DNA from: DASUPK01 sp963724665
GTDB lineage: Bacteria; Actinomycetota; Thermoleophilia; Solirubrobacterales; 70-9
DNA: 64,000 nucleotides
Direction: 5' to 3'
Assembly: GCA_963724665.1 (NCBI GenBank)
Contig: CAVRVH010000008.1
Coordinates: 1 to 64,000, forward strand
In this document: piece by piece, positions 15,670 to 25,493 of the stretch
Layout of the letters: each line of letters begins with the position of its first letter
Position numbering within the stretch: the first letter of the stretch is position 1
Notes under the pieces: generated by a model
Databases searched by the model: none
Told to the model about the DNA's origin: nothing
The model's input: only the letters and a program-made list of their open reading frames with translations
Translations under genes and position numbers: made by a program

Positions 15670-17184
15670 CTATGCCTGAACGGCCAATTCGACCCGATCG
15701 CGCAGGTGCGCGAGCAGGGGCTCCACGGAGAGCTCGCCGCATCCGGCGCGCTCGAGGATCTCGGCGGGGGAGAGGCGGCGGCCGTGACGGTGCACCCGAT
15801 CGCGCAGCCACTCGCCGATCGAAGCCAGATCGCCCTCCTCGATCCGTGAGTCGAGATCGCCGAGGTCGCGGCCGGCGGCCTCCCAGAGCTGCCCCGCGAT
15901 GATGTTGCCGAGGCTGTAGGTGGGGAAGTAGCCGAAGGCCCCGCTCGGCCAGTGCACGTCCTGCAGGACGCCGTGGGCATCGTCGGGGACCTCGAGGCCG
16001 AGGTAGTCCCGATAGCGGGCGTTCCAGGCCTCGGGGAGCTCATCGAGCTCGAGCCCGCCCTCGAAGATCTCCAGCTCCAGCTCGAACCGGATCAGGATGT
16101 GGAGGTTGTAGGTCACCTCGTCCGCCTCGATCCGGATCAGCGACCGCTCGACTCGATTCGCGCCGCGGTAGAGCTGTTCTCCCTCGACCTCGTCGAAGGT
16201 GTCCGGGAAGCGCTCTCGCAGCCGCGGCAGCAGCCGCTCCAGGTAGGGCCGGCTGCGGGCCACCCAGTTCTCCCAGAACCTACTCTGGGATTCGTGCAGG
16301 CCGAGGGAGCGCGGCTTGGCAAGCGGCGTCCGCCGGAGCTCAGCGTCGACGCCCGACTCGTACAGCCCGTGCCCCGCCTCGTGCATTGCGCTGAACAGGG
16401 CCATCGCCAGGTTGGACTCGTCGTAGCGGGTGGTGAGCCGAACGTCGCCGCGCCCGATCGAGATCGCGAAGGGATGCTCGGTCGGGTCTATCCGCCACGA
16501 GCCCTCGGGGAAGTGGAGCTCCGAGATCATCCCCGCGACCAGCTCGCGCTGCTCGTCCGCGGGGAATTCGCCGGCGAACGGGTCCTCGGCCTGCCCTGCG
16601 CCGTTGTCCGTCGCCTCCCGAACGAGCGGCACCAGCCCCTCGCGCAGTCCGGTCAGCACCTCTCGCATCTGATCGGTGGTCATCTCCGGCTCGTACTCGT
16701 CGAGCAGGGGGTCGTACGCGTGGGTGAATCCGGGGAAGCCCTCGAAGCACTCGGCGTAGCGCTTGGTGAGGTCGACGTTCTTCCGCAGGTGAGGGAGCAG
16801 CATCGCGAAGTCCGAGCGCTGCTTGGCCTCGACCCAGGCCGTCTCGGCGACCGAGCTCGCGTGCGCCATCTCGGCCTGGAGCTCCGAGGGAACTCGGGTC
16901 GCCTTCTCCCAGTCCCGGGCGACAACGCGGGCGAGGTCGGCGTCGATCGACTCACCGGGCGCAACCTCGCCCTGCTCGGATCGGACCTGGTCGATCAGCC
17001 TGCCGATCTCATCGTCGATGAACATCTCGTGCCGCACGCGCGCGAGCGTCGCCAGGGTCTGCGCCCGCGCCTCGGCGCCGGCCGCGGGCATCATGGTGCG
17101 CTCGTCCCAGGCCAGTAGGGAGGCGGCCCGGCTCAGGTCATGGATGGCGCCGAGCCGTTCGCGAAGTTCATCGATGGCGGCCAT
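15670..17184 (-). CDS. M32 family metallocarboxypeptidase (Taq type)
   Basis: 504 residues, normal length for the family. The zinc motif HEAGH is at 268-272 in LFSAMHEAGHGLYESG, with downstream LHESQSRFWENWVARS and the terminal region GVLQDVHWPSGAFGYFPTYSLGNIIAGQLWEAA, all conserved in thermostable carboxypeptidase 1. It releases C-terminal amino acids from peptides in the cytoplasm. The N-terminus (LGAIHDLSRAASLLAWDERTMMPAAGAEARAQTL) also matches. It is not obviously in an operon. Confidence 0.93.
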   Translation of the reverse strand: MAAIDELRERLGAIHDLSRAASLLAWDERTMMPAAGAEARAQTLATLARVRHEMFIDDEIGRLIDQVRSEQGEVAPGESIDADLARVVARDWEKATRVPSELQAEMAHASSVAETAWVEAKQRSDFAMLLPHLRKNVDLTKRYAECFEGFPGFTHAYDPLLDEYEPEMTTDQMREVLTGLREGLVPLVREATDNGAGQAEDPFAGEFPADEQRELVAGMISELHFPEGSWRIDPTEHPFAISIGRGDVRLTTRYDESNLAMALFSAMHEAGHGLYESGVDAELRRTPLAKPRSLGLHESQSRFWENWVARSRPYLERLLPRLRERFPDTFDEVEGEQLYRGANRVERSLIRIEADEVTYNLHILIRFELELEIFEGGLELDELPEAWNARYRDYLGLEVPDDAHGVLQDVHWPSGAFGYFPTYSLGNIIAGQLWEAAGRDLGDLDSRIEEGDLASIGEWLRDRVHRHGRRLSPAEILERAGCGELSVEPLLAHLRDRVELAVQA

Positions 17185-17215
17185 CCCCCTGAATGTAATG
17201 GTCGGCTCGCGCCGG

Positions 17216-17722
17216 CTATGGCGCGGGCGGCGCGCCCTCGGCCGCCACCTTCGCGAGGCCCTCGAGCCAGCGCTGGTGGAAGCGAACCATCATCGGTCGC
17301 AGGACCGGCTTGGCGAGCGTGATCCCCCAGCCCTTCTGTGTCTCCTCCGTCCGGACGTAGGTCCCGCTTGCCTGCCGCTTCAGCACCCAGCCGTGGTGCC
17401 CGCGGCCGCCCAGCACCTTGGCGTCCCAGGCGATCCGCTGGCCTGGCTCGTACTCGATGACCTCGGAGGTGACGAAGGCCCCGAAGCTCCACCAGCGGAA
17501 CCGGCTGCCCAGCTCGAGCTTCGGCCACGGGCCCCCGAGGTGCTTGATGAACTTGGCGTTGGAGTAGTAGCTGGGCCAGAGATCGGGGCGGCAGATCCAG
17601 GCCCAGACGACCTCGGGCTCCGCGGGGATCTGCAGCTCGTTGACGGCGTGGAAGACGGATTCGTCCGGGCGGTGCCCGTCGGGCCAGTTGATCTGGGTCT
17701 CGCGCGTCTCGCCGTCAGCCAC
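17216..17722 (-). CDS. SRPBCC (START-like) family protein
   Basis: 168 residues. Pattern ESVFHAVNELQIPAEPEVVWAWICRPDLWPSYY, then GSRFRWWSFGAFVTSEVIEYEPGQRIAWDAK and EETQKGWGITLAKPVLRPMMVRFHQRWLEGLAKVA, matches polyketide-cyclase/SRPBCC proteins with a helix-grip fold and a hydrophobic ligand pocket. Family members bind lipids or polyketides or act as cyclases. The actual ligand is unknown. A separate single gene, 31 bases upstream of the M32 gene on the same strand. Confidence 0.82.
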   Translation of the reverse strand: MADGETRETQINWPDGHRPDESVFHAVNELQIPAEPEVVWAWICRPDLWPSYYSNAKFIKHLGGPWPKLELGSRFRWWSFGAFVTSEVIEYEPGQRIAWDAKVLGGRGHHGWVLKRQASGTYVRTEETQKGWGITLAKPVLRPMMVRFHQRWLEGLAKVAAEGAPPAP

Positions 17723-17742
17723 CGGCGGAACCTACCCCACCG

Positions 17743-17922
17743 TCAGTGGATGTGCAGATTGACGTCGAAGAGCAGGATCAGCGGCCAGAGCAGGATCGCC
17801 AACAGGGTCGAAACGATCTGACCGATCGAGTGGTGATGGATGTAGTTGTGGTCTCCGGCGACGAAGACGCCAACGACGAGATAGATGATGGTGAGCAGGC
17901 CAGGCCCGCCGCGTCTGTACAC
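17743..17922 (-). CDS. small two-helix membrane protein (59 aa)
   Basis: GTG 17922 to TGA 17743. It reads as a short basic N-terminus, helix LLTIIYLVVGVFVAG, a polar loop DHNYIHHHS rich in His, and helix IVSTLLAILLWPLILLFDVNLHIH. Such a balanced two-helix layout without frame breaks in GC-rich DNA is unlikely by chance, and I recall similar tiny actinobacterial membrane proteins. The gene follows the next one upstream by six bases. The HHH loop could bind a metal or heme (speculative). Confidence 0.6.
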   Translation of the reverse strand: MYRRGGPGLLTIIYLVVGVFVAGDHNYIHHHSIGQIVSTLLAILLWPLILLFDVNLHIH

Positions 17923-17928
17923 GGCCGG

Positions 17929-18192
17929 CTAGCGCCTGTCGCCTGGCTGGACCTCTTCGGCGCGGTCCTCGTGACGGCCGGCTCGCTCCTCCTCGGCCTG
18001 CGCGGCCGCGCTCAGCTCCTCAGCCTTCTCACGATGTCCCGCTGCCATCGAGCGGTGGCCTTCTGCCTCCGCCTCCAGCCTGCGTCTCTCCCGTTCCTGG
18101 GCGATCCGTCGCCTCTGTGTGATCTGCCGGGCGGCGAACAGCAGGACTGCCACCACCACGACTGCGATCACGATGATCACGATTGTTGACAT
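17929..18192 (-). CDS. small single-pass membrane protein with basic/acidic coiled-coil tail
   Basis: 87 residues. An N-terminal hydrophobic helix (MSTIVIIVIAVVVVAVLLFAA) is followed by a highly charged helical tail (QRRRIAQERERRRLEAEAEGHRSMAAGHREKAEELSAAAQAEEERAGRHEDRAEE). It is typical of small envelope-associated hypotheticals. It lies upstream of and close to the 59-aa membrane gene, probably in one transcript. No domain recognised. Confidence 0.6.
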   Translation of the reverse strand: MSTIVIIVIAVVVVAVLLFAARQITQRRRIAQERERRRLEAEAEGHRSMAAGHREKAEELSAAAQAEEERAGRHEDRAEEVQPGDRR

Positions 18193-18273
18193 GGCCCATG
18201 GTTACCCGGCCCACGGGGCCGGAAACAAAACAGCGTTAGGGGCCGGTTAACGGCCCTAGGTAATCTGCGCGGC

Positions 18274-18726
18274 ATGGCCGAGGTCGTCTACCACGAGCCC
18301 GACTGGTTCACGCGGAACATCTTCAACCCGCTGGTCGCCGGCCTGCACAAGCTGGGAATCAGCGTGCAGGGCTCACAAACCTTGGCGGTGCGCGGCCGTA
18401 AGAGCGGTGAGATGCGGACCAACCCGGTCAACCCGTTCGAGCTCGACGGCAAGACCTACCTGCTCGCGCCGCGCGGCACGACCCAGTGGGTGCGGAACAT
18501 GCGGGTCGCGGGGGAGGGCGAGCTCCGCAGCGGGCGCAAGGTGCGCCACTTCCATGCGACAGAGGTCCCCGACTCCGAGAAGCTCCCGCTCATGCGCCTC
18601 TACATGGACAAGTGGTCCTGGGAGGTGAAGGGCTTCCTCGGCATCGACGCGAAGGCGTCCGACGAGGAGATCGAGCGGATCCTGCCGGACCACCCGGCCT
18701 TCGCTCTGACCTTCGACCAGGACTAA
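18274..18726 (+). CDS. nitroreductase/deazaflavin-dependent (DDN-like) family protein
   Basis: 150 residues. The core VRGRKSGEMRTNPVNPFELDGKTYLLAPRGTTQWVRNMRVAGEGELRSGRK matches the DUF385/F420H2-dependent quinone reductase family. The GRKSG...R...P..Y...G..YLVA.GG...WV.N....... pattern is well kept. Such enzymes use F420H2 to reduce quinones or nitro compounds. It is convergent with the catalase-like gene, whose stop overlaps its own stop region (18723-18726). Fits an F420-using actinobacterium. Confidence 0.85.
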   Translation: MAEVVYHEPDWFTRNIFNPLVAGLHKLGISVQGSQTLAVRGRKSGEMRTNPVNPFELDGKTYLLAPRGTTQWVRNMRVAGEGELRSGRKVRHFHATEVPDSEKLPLMRLYMDKWSWEVKGFLGIDAKASDEEIERILPDHPAFALTFDQD

Positions 18727-19656
18727 GCGGTCCGGCGGTCGATCGAGACGTTGTAGGCCTTCGGGCGCGCGGCGAGGATCTTGTCGTCCGAGGGCTCGAT
18801 GCCGTCGGTGAGGCGCATCGGGTCGAAGACCAGCGGGTTGTCGGGCGTCTCTGCGTCCTCCACGACCTCGATCACCTCGAGCTCGCCGAGCTCCACAGCC
18901 TCCCGCTCGCCCTCCCATTCCTGGGTCGGATCGTCGAGTGGATCGTCCTCGTTCGCCAGGGTGAACTCGAGGGTGAAGCGGGCGACGCCGGAGTCGAGCC
19001 GCTCGCGAATCTCCTCCTGGAGGTAGTCGCGGTCGGCCGATGTCTCGCTGCTCGTCGGTCAGGTACTCGGTGCCGGCCTCGGGCTCCCAGGTGTACCGGC
19101 CCCAGTGCCTGCCGCCGTCGGAGTCGACGAGGCAGAAGGCATGCAGGCCGCGGTAGTCGGAGGTCGCGAAGCTCGTCGTGGGAGCGAGCTTCGGGATGCC
19201 CTTCTGGAGTGCGATGCCGGCCTCCGGGTGGGCGCCGAGGTAGGCGCCGAGCTTCTCGGGATCCGGCTGGCCGGTCTCGGGGTCCGGGATCCGGGCGCGG
19301 GTCATCTCGAGGAAGTCCTCGGGGTTACGGGCGAAGAAGACGACGAGTGGCACGGAGACGATGTCGGTCGACTCCCCGTCGGGCAGATGGAACTTGACCG
19401 CCATTCCGCGCCCGGCGAGCGGATCCGAATCCGGCGCCCTCGGGTGCCCGCTCGCGTTCGAGAAACGGATCGTCGCCTCTACCGGGTCGCCCTGCAGGTG
19501 CGCGGCGCGCGAGAGCTTCGACGCCTCAGGGGTGGGGGTGAAGGTGCCCTTGCAGACGGTCCCCTTGGCGTGGACTGCGCGATGGCCGGGATGCGGGCCG
19601 CCATTGACGGCGTTGAGCGCATCCACGATCTCTTCCCACATCGTTGTGGTCGCCAC
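18723..19656 (-). CDS. catalase-related (SrpA-like) heme peroxidase (frameshifted)
   Basis: About 311 residues when joined. The N-terminal part reads HPGHRAVHAKGTVCKGTFTPT and EATIRFSNASGHP ... RGMAVKFHLPDG, the distal His and Asn motifs of catalases, then FFARNPEDF and GRYTWEPEAGTEYLTDEQR. One missing base near 19045 moves the frame to ETSADRDYLQEEIRERL ... NPLVFDPMRLTDGIEPSDDKILAARPKAYNVSIDRR. The length, about 300 residues, is that of the small catalase-like family. Start is ATG 19641 or GTG 19656. Likely role: peroxide or organic peroxide breakdown in the cytoplasm. Confidence 0.82.
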
Positions 19657-19671
19657 GATGACGGAGACTAA

Positions 19672-20067
19672 TTGACCCGCATGGTCTTGATCTACGACTC
19701 CGATTGCGGCTTCTGCCGCTGGTGCCTGGGCAAGGTCCTCGCCTGGGACCGCCGTCGCACCGTGCGGCCCGTCGCCCTTGGCACCGACGAGGCGAACCGC
19801 CTGCTCGGCGACATGCCGGCCGCCGAGCGATTCTCTTCGTGGCACCTGGCCGAGGAGGGCGGCGCGGTTCACTCAGCCGGCGCAGGATTCCCGCCCTTGC
19901 TGCGGCGGCTGCCGGGCGGAGCGCCGCTGGCCGCCCTCGCCGCCAGGTTCCCAAACGGCACCGAGCGCGGCTATCGCGCGGTCTCCGGCAACCGCGGCCT
20001 CTTCGGCAAGCTCGTCACCGACGGCGCCAAGCGCCGGGCGGACCGCCGGATCTCGGAACGAAGCTAA
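19672..20067 (+). CDS. DCC family thiol-disulfide oxidoreductase (DUF393)
   Basis: 131 residues from TTG 19672, or 128 from ATG 19681 (MVLIYDSDCGFCRWC). The DxDCGFCxxC motif near the start defines the DCC family, with a thioredoxin-like fold. Typical companion segments are RPVALGTDEANRLLG and the terminal GYRAVSGNRGLFGKLV. Divergent from the catalase-like gene with a short gap, and convergent with the ABC permease, whose stop overlaps its own stop by four bases. Confidence 0.82.
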   Translation: MTRMVLIYDSDCGFCRWCLGKVLAWDRRRTVRPVALGTDEANRLLGDMPAAERFSSWHLAEEGGAVHSAGAGFPPLLRRLPGGAPLAALAARFPNGTERGYRAVSGNRGLFGKLVTDGAKRRADRRISERS

Positions 20068-20834
20068 CCCGCGGTTTCGGCCTGGCGCAGGCCGCGGAAC
20101 ATGAAGAGGGTGACCAAGGTGAGCAGCGCGACGACGATGCCGAGGGTCGCCAGGTAGTTGGCGCCCTGGCCGGCGATCAGGTCGCGCGCCGTCTCCATCA
20201 CGTGCGTCGCCGGGTTGAACGGGGCGACCGCGTGGACCCAGCCTCCGAGCAGCTGCCGCGGCACGTAGACCGGTGCGAGGAAGAGGAAGAGGAAGACCGG
20301 CACCTGCATCAGCGGCGTCGCCTGCAGGCTGCGGAATCGGAGCGCCACGCCGGCGGCGAAGAGCAGGCCGGTGATGTTGATGATCGCGGCCAGCCCGTAC
20401 ATCCCGAACAGATCGAGCCCGTTCCCGCCGATGTTCATCCCCACGAGGAGCCCGACGAGCGTCACGACGGTGATCGTCACCGCCGCGCGGATCAGAGCGA
20501 CCACGCCGTAGCCGAGGACGAGCGCGCTGCGGTGCGGCGTGGCCAGCATCAGCCGCCGGCCGAAGCCGAACTGGAAGTCGGCGGCGATGGAGAAGCCGCT
20601 GAAGACACCGCCGAACGCGGCGCTCTGGCAGAGGACGAAGGCGAAGATGAAGGACGTGTAACCCGGCCCGTAGTTGAAGCCGGGAACCTGGCTCACCGCC
20701 GAGAGACCGCCGGCGAACGCCGTGAAGAAGAAGAGCGGCATCAGCATGGGGGGCAGGAAGAGCAACGGGTTCGTCGCCAGGCTGTGCAGCAGCCGCCAGG
20801 CGAGCCCACGGGCAACCGAGAAGTAGCGCCTCAT
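20064..20834 (-). CDS. ABC-2 type transporter permease, second subunit
   Basis: 256 residues with six predicted membrane segments, including LLFLPPMLMPLFFFTAFAGG, SFIFAFVLCQSAAFGGVFSG, VVALIRAAVTITVVTLVGLLVGM and LATLGIVVALLTLVTLFMF. The conserved ABC-2 segment VPVFLFLFLAPVYVPRQLLGGWVHAVAPFNPATHVMETARDLIAG is present. It starts at ATG 20834 inside an ATGA overlap with the first permease. With that permease and the DrrA-like ATPase it should form a drug or lipid exporter. Confidence 0.88.
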   Translation of the reverse strand: MRRYFSVARGLAWRLLHSLATNPLLFLPPMLMPLFFFTAFAGGLSAVSQVPGFNYGPGYTSFIFAFVLCQSAAFGGVFSGFSIAADFQFGFGRRLMLATPHRSALVLGYGVVALIRAAVTITVVTLVGLLVGMNIGGNGLDLFGMYGLAAIINITGLLFAAGVALRFRSLQATPLMQVPVFLFLFLAPVYVPRQLLGGWVHAVAPFNPATHVMETARDLIAGQGANYLATLGIVVALLTLVTLFMFRGLRQAETAG

Positions 20835-21651
20835 GTGCGGGCCATCCTTTCCTTCAGGCCCGTCGAAGCGAAGAACAGGCCGATGGCGAGGATGCCGAGG
20901 GCGCAGCCGAAGCCGAGCGCAAGCGCCTCGCCGTCCCAGCCGGTGATCAACAGGCTGCGGAGCCCCTCGATCATGTAGCTGACCGGGTTGTAGGTGGCGA
21001 CCTCGCGGAACCAGTCGGTCTGGATCAGGTTGCGCGGGAGGCTCATCGAGCTCATGAAGAGGAAGACGAAGATCAGGGGGAAGAGGCTCTGGACTTTCTC
21101 CGGAGCGTCGACGCGCATCCCGATCGCGAGGCCGATGGAGCCGAAGGCCAGGCAGATGCAGATCGCGAGGGCGATCAGCACCAGGGCGCCGGCGAAGCCG
21201 GCCTCGATGTGGGCGCCCGCGAGCAGCCCGACCGAGATGTAGGTGGCGGCCTGGAGGAGGCCGAGGGCGAGGGTCCCGGCGAGCTGTCCGGTGACCAGCG
21301 CGGCGGGGTGGATGGGCGTCAGCTGAAGACGGTTGAAGAACCCGCCCTGGTTGTCCTCCGCCAGGTTCTGGCCGGTGCCGATGACGGCGAAGACGCCCGC
21401 CTGGATGAAGGCGAAGGAGAGGGCGAAGGTGACGTAGGAGTCGGTGGGGAAGCCGGGGAGGCTCGTCGCGGACTTCAGGCCGACGGAGTTGATCGCCAGC
21501 AGGATCAGGGGGAAGACGGTGGCCGGGATCACCGCCGCTGGCTGGCGGATCGTCCGCATGATCGAGCGGCGGGCGAGCTCGGGCGCCTGCGTCCAGATCG
21601 ACGGGTGCTCCCGAACCGGTGCCGCGCCTATGGGTACTGCTGCGGCCTCCA

Positions 21652-21652
<1 letters not shown>
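20831..21652 (-). CDS. ABC-2 type transporter permease, first subunit
   Basis: 273 residues from ATG 21652. The start overlaps the ATPase stop (TGATG). Membrane segments include VIPATVFPLILLAINSVGL, YVTFALSFAFIQAGVFAVIG, GTLALGLLQAATYISVGLLAG, GALVLIALAICICLAFGSIGLAIGM and LGFGCALGILAIGLFFAS. The motif LFMSSMSLPRNLIQTDWFREVATYNPVSYMIEGLRSL is typical of DrrB-like permeases. It is the second gene in the marR-divergent exporter operon. Confidence 0.88.
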
Positions 21653-22688
<1,036 letters not shown>

Positions 22689-22746
22689 CCGGATTCCCCC
22701 TCCGGGTTGAATGGCTTGCGGAAGAAGGACGGCAGTATACATAGAT

Positions 22747-22763
22747 AGTTGAACCTTGCAACT
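22747..22763. promoter_or_regulatory. MarR-type operator between ABC operon and marR
   Basis: AGTTG, seven bases, CAACT is a perfect inverted repeat (AGTTGAACCTTGCAACT) centred between the divergent ATPase (start 22688) and marR (22791). TATACATAGATAG on its left offers -10-like sequence for the exporter. The spacing and AT-rich TTG/CAA half sites are typical of MarR binding sites, so the regulator probably represses both directions. Confidence 0.6.
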
Positions 22764-22790
22764 TGTGAGGCTAGAGAAGTTTCCGGTAAT

Positions 22791-23360
22791 ATGAGCAGCA
22801 AGATGGCCAAGGCGAAGGAATTCCGAAGCGGGGTTTCCGGGGCCGGGCCAGGTCATGGCTCGCCGGAGAGCTGGGTCGCACCGATCCGGGCAGCGAGGCG
22901 TGGAGCCTGATGCACTGGATGATGGTCGAGCAACAAGCATCGCTTCTTCGCGATGGCGCAGGAGTTCGAGCTCGCTCCGCAGCAGATGATCGCCATCCGG
23001 ATGCTTGGGTCGGGTCCTCGCAAGATGAGCGAGCTGGCCCAGGCTCTCTTCTGCGACAACTCGAACGTCACCGGCATCGTCGATCGCCTCGAGGAGCGCA
23101 GCCTGGTTCGCCGGGAGGCGGCGGAGGGAGACCGCCGTGTGAAGCTCCTCGTCCTCACCAAGGAGGGCGAGCGGATGCGGGTCGAGATCACGAAGCGAAT
23201 GGCCGAGCCGCCCCCGCCGATCGCCTCCCTCTCGGAGAAGGATCAGCGCCAGCTTCGGGACATCCTGAAGCGCGCCGTCGAGGGCATCTCGGACGCCGAC
23301 GCCGCGAGCAGCGCTGGCCGGCAAGGCCCCCGTCCGAGCGCTGGAGTCGGGCGTCGGTGA
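22791..23360 (+). CDS. MarR family transcriptional regulator (two compensating frame changes)
   Basis: Read as ATG 22791 (MSSKMAKAKEFRSG). A frame change near 22880 leads to RTDPGSEAWSLMHWMMVEQ, and a second near 22935 to KHRFFAMAQEFELAPQQMIAIRMLGSGPRKMSELAQALFCDNSNVTGIVDRLEERSLVRREAAEGDRRVKLLVLTKEGERM, the winged HTH with its DNA-recognition helix and wing (EGDRRVKL). Two opposite frame changes within 60 bases look like sequencing indels. C-terminal 20 residues overlap the region of the convergent AI-2E gene and may also be misread. Divergent to the ABC exporter it probably controls. Confidence 0.82.
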
Positions 23361-24443
23361 CCTCGGCGCCGGAGTGGGCCCGCCGGCCTCCTGCTCGGCG
23401 GCCGTGACCTCACGGCGGTACTCGCGGTACTCGTGGAGCGAGATCTGGATCGACGCGGCCGCCGGGATGGCGAGGATCGCGCCGAGGATGCCGAAGAGCG
23501 TGCTCCCGAAGAGCACCGCGACCAGCACCACGAACGCTTCGATCTTGGTCGCCCGCTTCTGGATCTGCGGCTGGATCAGGTAGTTCTCGACCTGCTGGTA
23601 GACGATCGCGAAGATCACCCAGATGATCAACGCGACCGGGAAGTTGACGAATGCGGTGACGATCGCGACGAATATGGCGCCGATGGTGGCGCCGACAACG
23701 GGGATCAAATCGGCGACGAAGATGACGACCGCCAGCGGACCCGCGAACGGCACGCCGAGGATCGTCAGCATGATGAACGCCGCGAGCCCCGCGATCGTCG
23801 CCTGCAACAGCGCGCCACCGACGTAATTGCCGACCGCATTTGCGATTCGGCGCAAGGTTCGCTCGATGCGCTCGGAGTGCTCCGGTCTCTGCATGCGTAT
23901 GAATTCCTCGATCCATCTCGGCCCGGCGGCGACCATGAAGATGCTCAGAACCAGGATCGTCACGCCGGCGAAGACCGAGCTGACCAGTCCGAAGCCGATG
24001 TCACGCAGCACGCCGGCCGCGTCACCGGCCTTGCTCGGCAGCTTGTTGGCCTCGTCCGAGAGCTTCTGGGTGATGTCGTACTTGTTGTTGAGGTCGTTGA
24101 GCGTCTTGTTCTTGTGGACGTAGTCCTCGATGTCGTGCACGTAATGGGGCGCGTTGGTCGCGACGTCTGAGACCTGGGTGACGATCGGCGGGATCAGCAC
24201 CGCCCCCAGCCCGATCGGGATCAAGAGCAGGCCGAAGTAGACGAGCGCGATCGCCAGGCCCCGCTTCATGTAGCGCTGGAAGAAGTTGACCGGCCCTGCC
24301 ACCGCCACCGCCACGAAGGCGGCGATGATCAGCCAGCTGATCGGCGTGCGCAGCAGGTAGATCACGTAGAGGACGAGGAAGACCCCTACGACGACGAGTA
24401 CGTTGCGCGCGATCGCGCGCGCCGGTGAGTCGATTTTGGGCAT
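23341..24443 (-). CDS. AI-2E family transporter (PerM-like)
   Basis: About 365 residues. Eight hydrophobic segments in the family order: NVLVVVGVFLVLYVIYLL, WLIIAAFVAVAVAGPV, LAIALVYFGLLLIPIGLGAVLIPPIV, the long amphipathic loop with VHKNKTLNDLNNKYDITQKLSDEANKLPSK, VFAGVTILVLSIFMVAAG, then LAVVIFVADLIPVVGATIGAIFVAIVTAFV and GSTLFGILGAILAIPAAASI. The family exports small molecules or acts as antiporters. No in-frame stop follows its natural end (HEYREYRREVTAAEQEAGG near 23380), so the 3' boundary is approximate and a frame change is likely. Convergent with marR. Confidence 0.85.
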
Positions 24444-24500
24444 GCCGACCCTTTCTATTCGGTGCCGGCGGCCCCCTTCCTACGCACGAAATGAGCTCAA

Positions 24501-24986
24501 TCAGGGAAGCCCGATGCCTGCCTGATCGAAGATGGCCGTCAACGTGTGGGCGCCGGCGGGGACCAGGGAGCCCGTGCTGGTCACTCCCCCTCCCTCGAAG
24601 CGGTACTGGAGCGTGCCCGAGGGCGTGTGAACGAGATGGACCGTCCCGCTCCCCTTGCACTTGCCGCCGGCTCCAGCGTCGATCGACTCGGTGAAGACGT
24701 ACTGAGGAGGGGCCGAACTGTCGAGCTTCCAGTGTCCGCCGCATTCGATGCCGGTGTAGGCGACCAGTCCGGTCCCGTCCGCGCTGATCACGACGGCAAT
24801 CCGAAACGGAGAAATCCCCGCCTGGGTCAGCTGTCCGGTCCACGGACCCTGTATCTGCGCCGCCGGACCGCTCGTGGCCGCAGCGGTTGATCCGGTGCTG
24901 TCGCCACCGCTCGATCCTCCGCACCCGGCGAGCACCATCACGAGCACTGAGAGCGGGGCGATCAGCCTCCGGACGAGCACACCCAA
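24501..24986 (-). CDS. lipoprotein of unknown function
   Basis: 161 residues. Signal peptide VRRLIAPLSVLVMVLAGC ends in a lipobox LAGC (Cys at about residue 22), followed by a Ser/Gly/Thr-rich spacer. The mature domain is beta-rich (IQGPWTGQLTQAGISPFRIAVVISADGTGLVAYTGIECGGHWKLDSSAPPQYVFTESIDAG...KCKGSGTVHLVHTPSGTLQYRFEGG) with a Cys pair that may form a disulfide. The pattern suggests a lipocalin-like or small beta-barrel surface lipoprotein. No partner gene is obvious. Confidence 0.75.
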   Translation of the reverse strand: MGVLVRRLIAPLSVLVMVLAGCGGSSGGDSTGSTAAATSGPAAQIQGPWTGQLTQAGISPFRIAVVISADGTGLVAYTGIECGGHWKLDSSAPPQYVFTESIDAGAGGKCKGSGTVHLVHTPSGTLQYRFEGGGVTSTGSLVPAGAHTLTAIFDQAGIGLP

Positions 24987-25004
24987 ACCCTAGTATCGGC
25001 CCGG

Positions 25005-25493
25005 ATGGCAAACGAACCAGTCGCCGAAGGTCCGCGCAAGCTCGCCGAGGGGATCGAGGTTCGTCCAGCGCGCGAGGACGAGATCGATGACCTCATGCCG
25101 CTGATGCGGGCGTACTGCGAGTTCTACGAGTTCTCGCCGCCCGACTCCGGGGTCATCGAGATGCTCCGAACGCTGATCACCGATCCCTCCCAGGGCGCGG
25201 TCTTCATCGCACGAGATGGCGAGCGGGCGGTCGGCGTCGCAACGCTCGACTGGAAGTGGTCGAGCCTGAAGGGAGCGCGGATCGGGTATCTCGAGGATCT
25301 CTTCGTGGACCCGGACGCGCGGGGCGGCGGGATCGCCGATGCGCTGATCCAGATCTGCGCCGATCGCTGCCGCGAGCTCGGCATGCCTGCGCTGGAGTGG
25401 CTCACGGCCCCGGACAACCACCGCGCGCAGAAGGTCTACAACCGGACCGGAGCCGAGGCGGGGACCTACGTCGAGTACGACCTCGAGCTGTGA
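25005..25493 (+). CDS. GNAT family N-acetyltransferase
   Basis: 162 residues. The acetyl-CoA-binding motif A reads YLEDLFVDPDARGGGIADALIQICADRCRELG, followed by LEWLTAPDNHRAQKVYNRTGAE (motif B). N-terminal IEVRPAREDEIDDLMPLMRAYCEFY is typical. The substrate cannot be predicted; polyamine-type acetyltransferases share the AQKVYNRTGA ending. Its stop overlaps the GTG start of a downstream alpha/beta hydrolase (GTGA), so the two are coupled. Confidence 0.88.
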   Translation: MANEPVAEGPRKLAEGIEVRPAREDEIDDLMPLMRAYCEFYEFSPPDSGVIEMLRTLITDPSQGAVFIARDGERAVGVATLDWKWSSLKGARIGYLEDLFVDPDARGGGIADALIQICADRCRELGMPALEWLTAPDNHRAQKVYNRTGAEAGTYVEYDLEL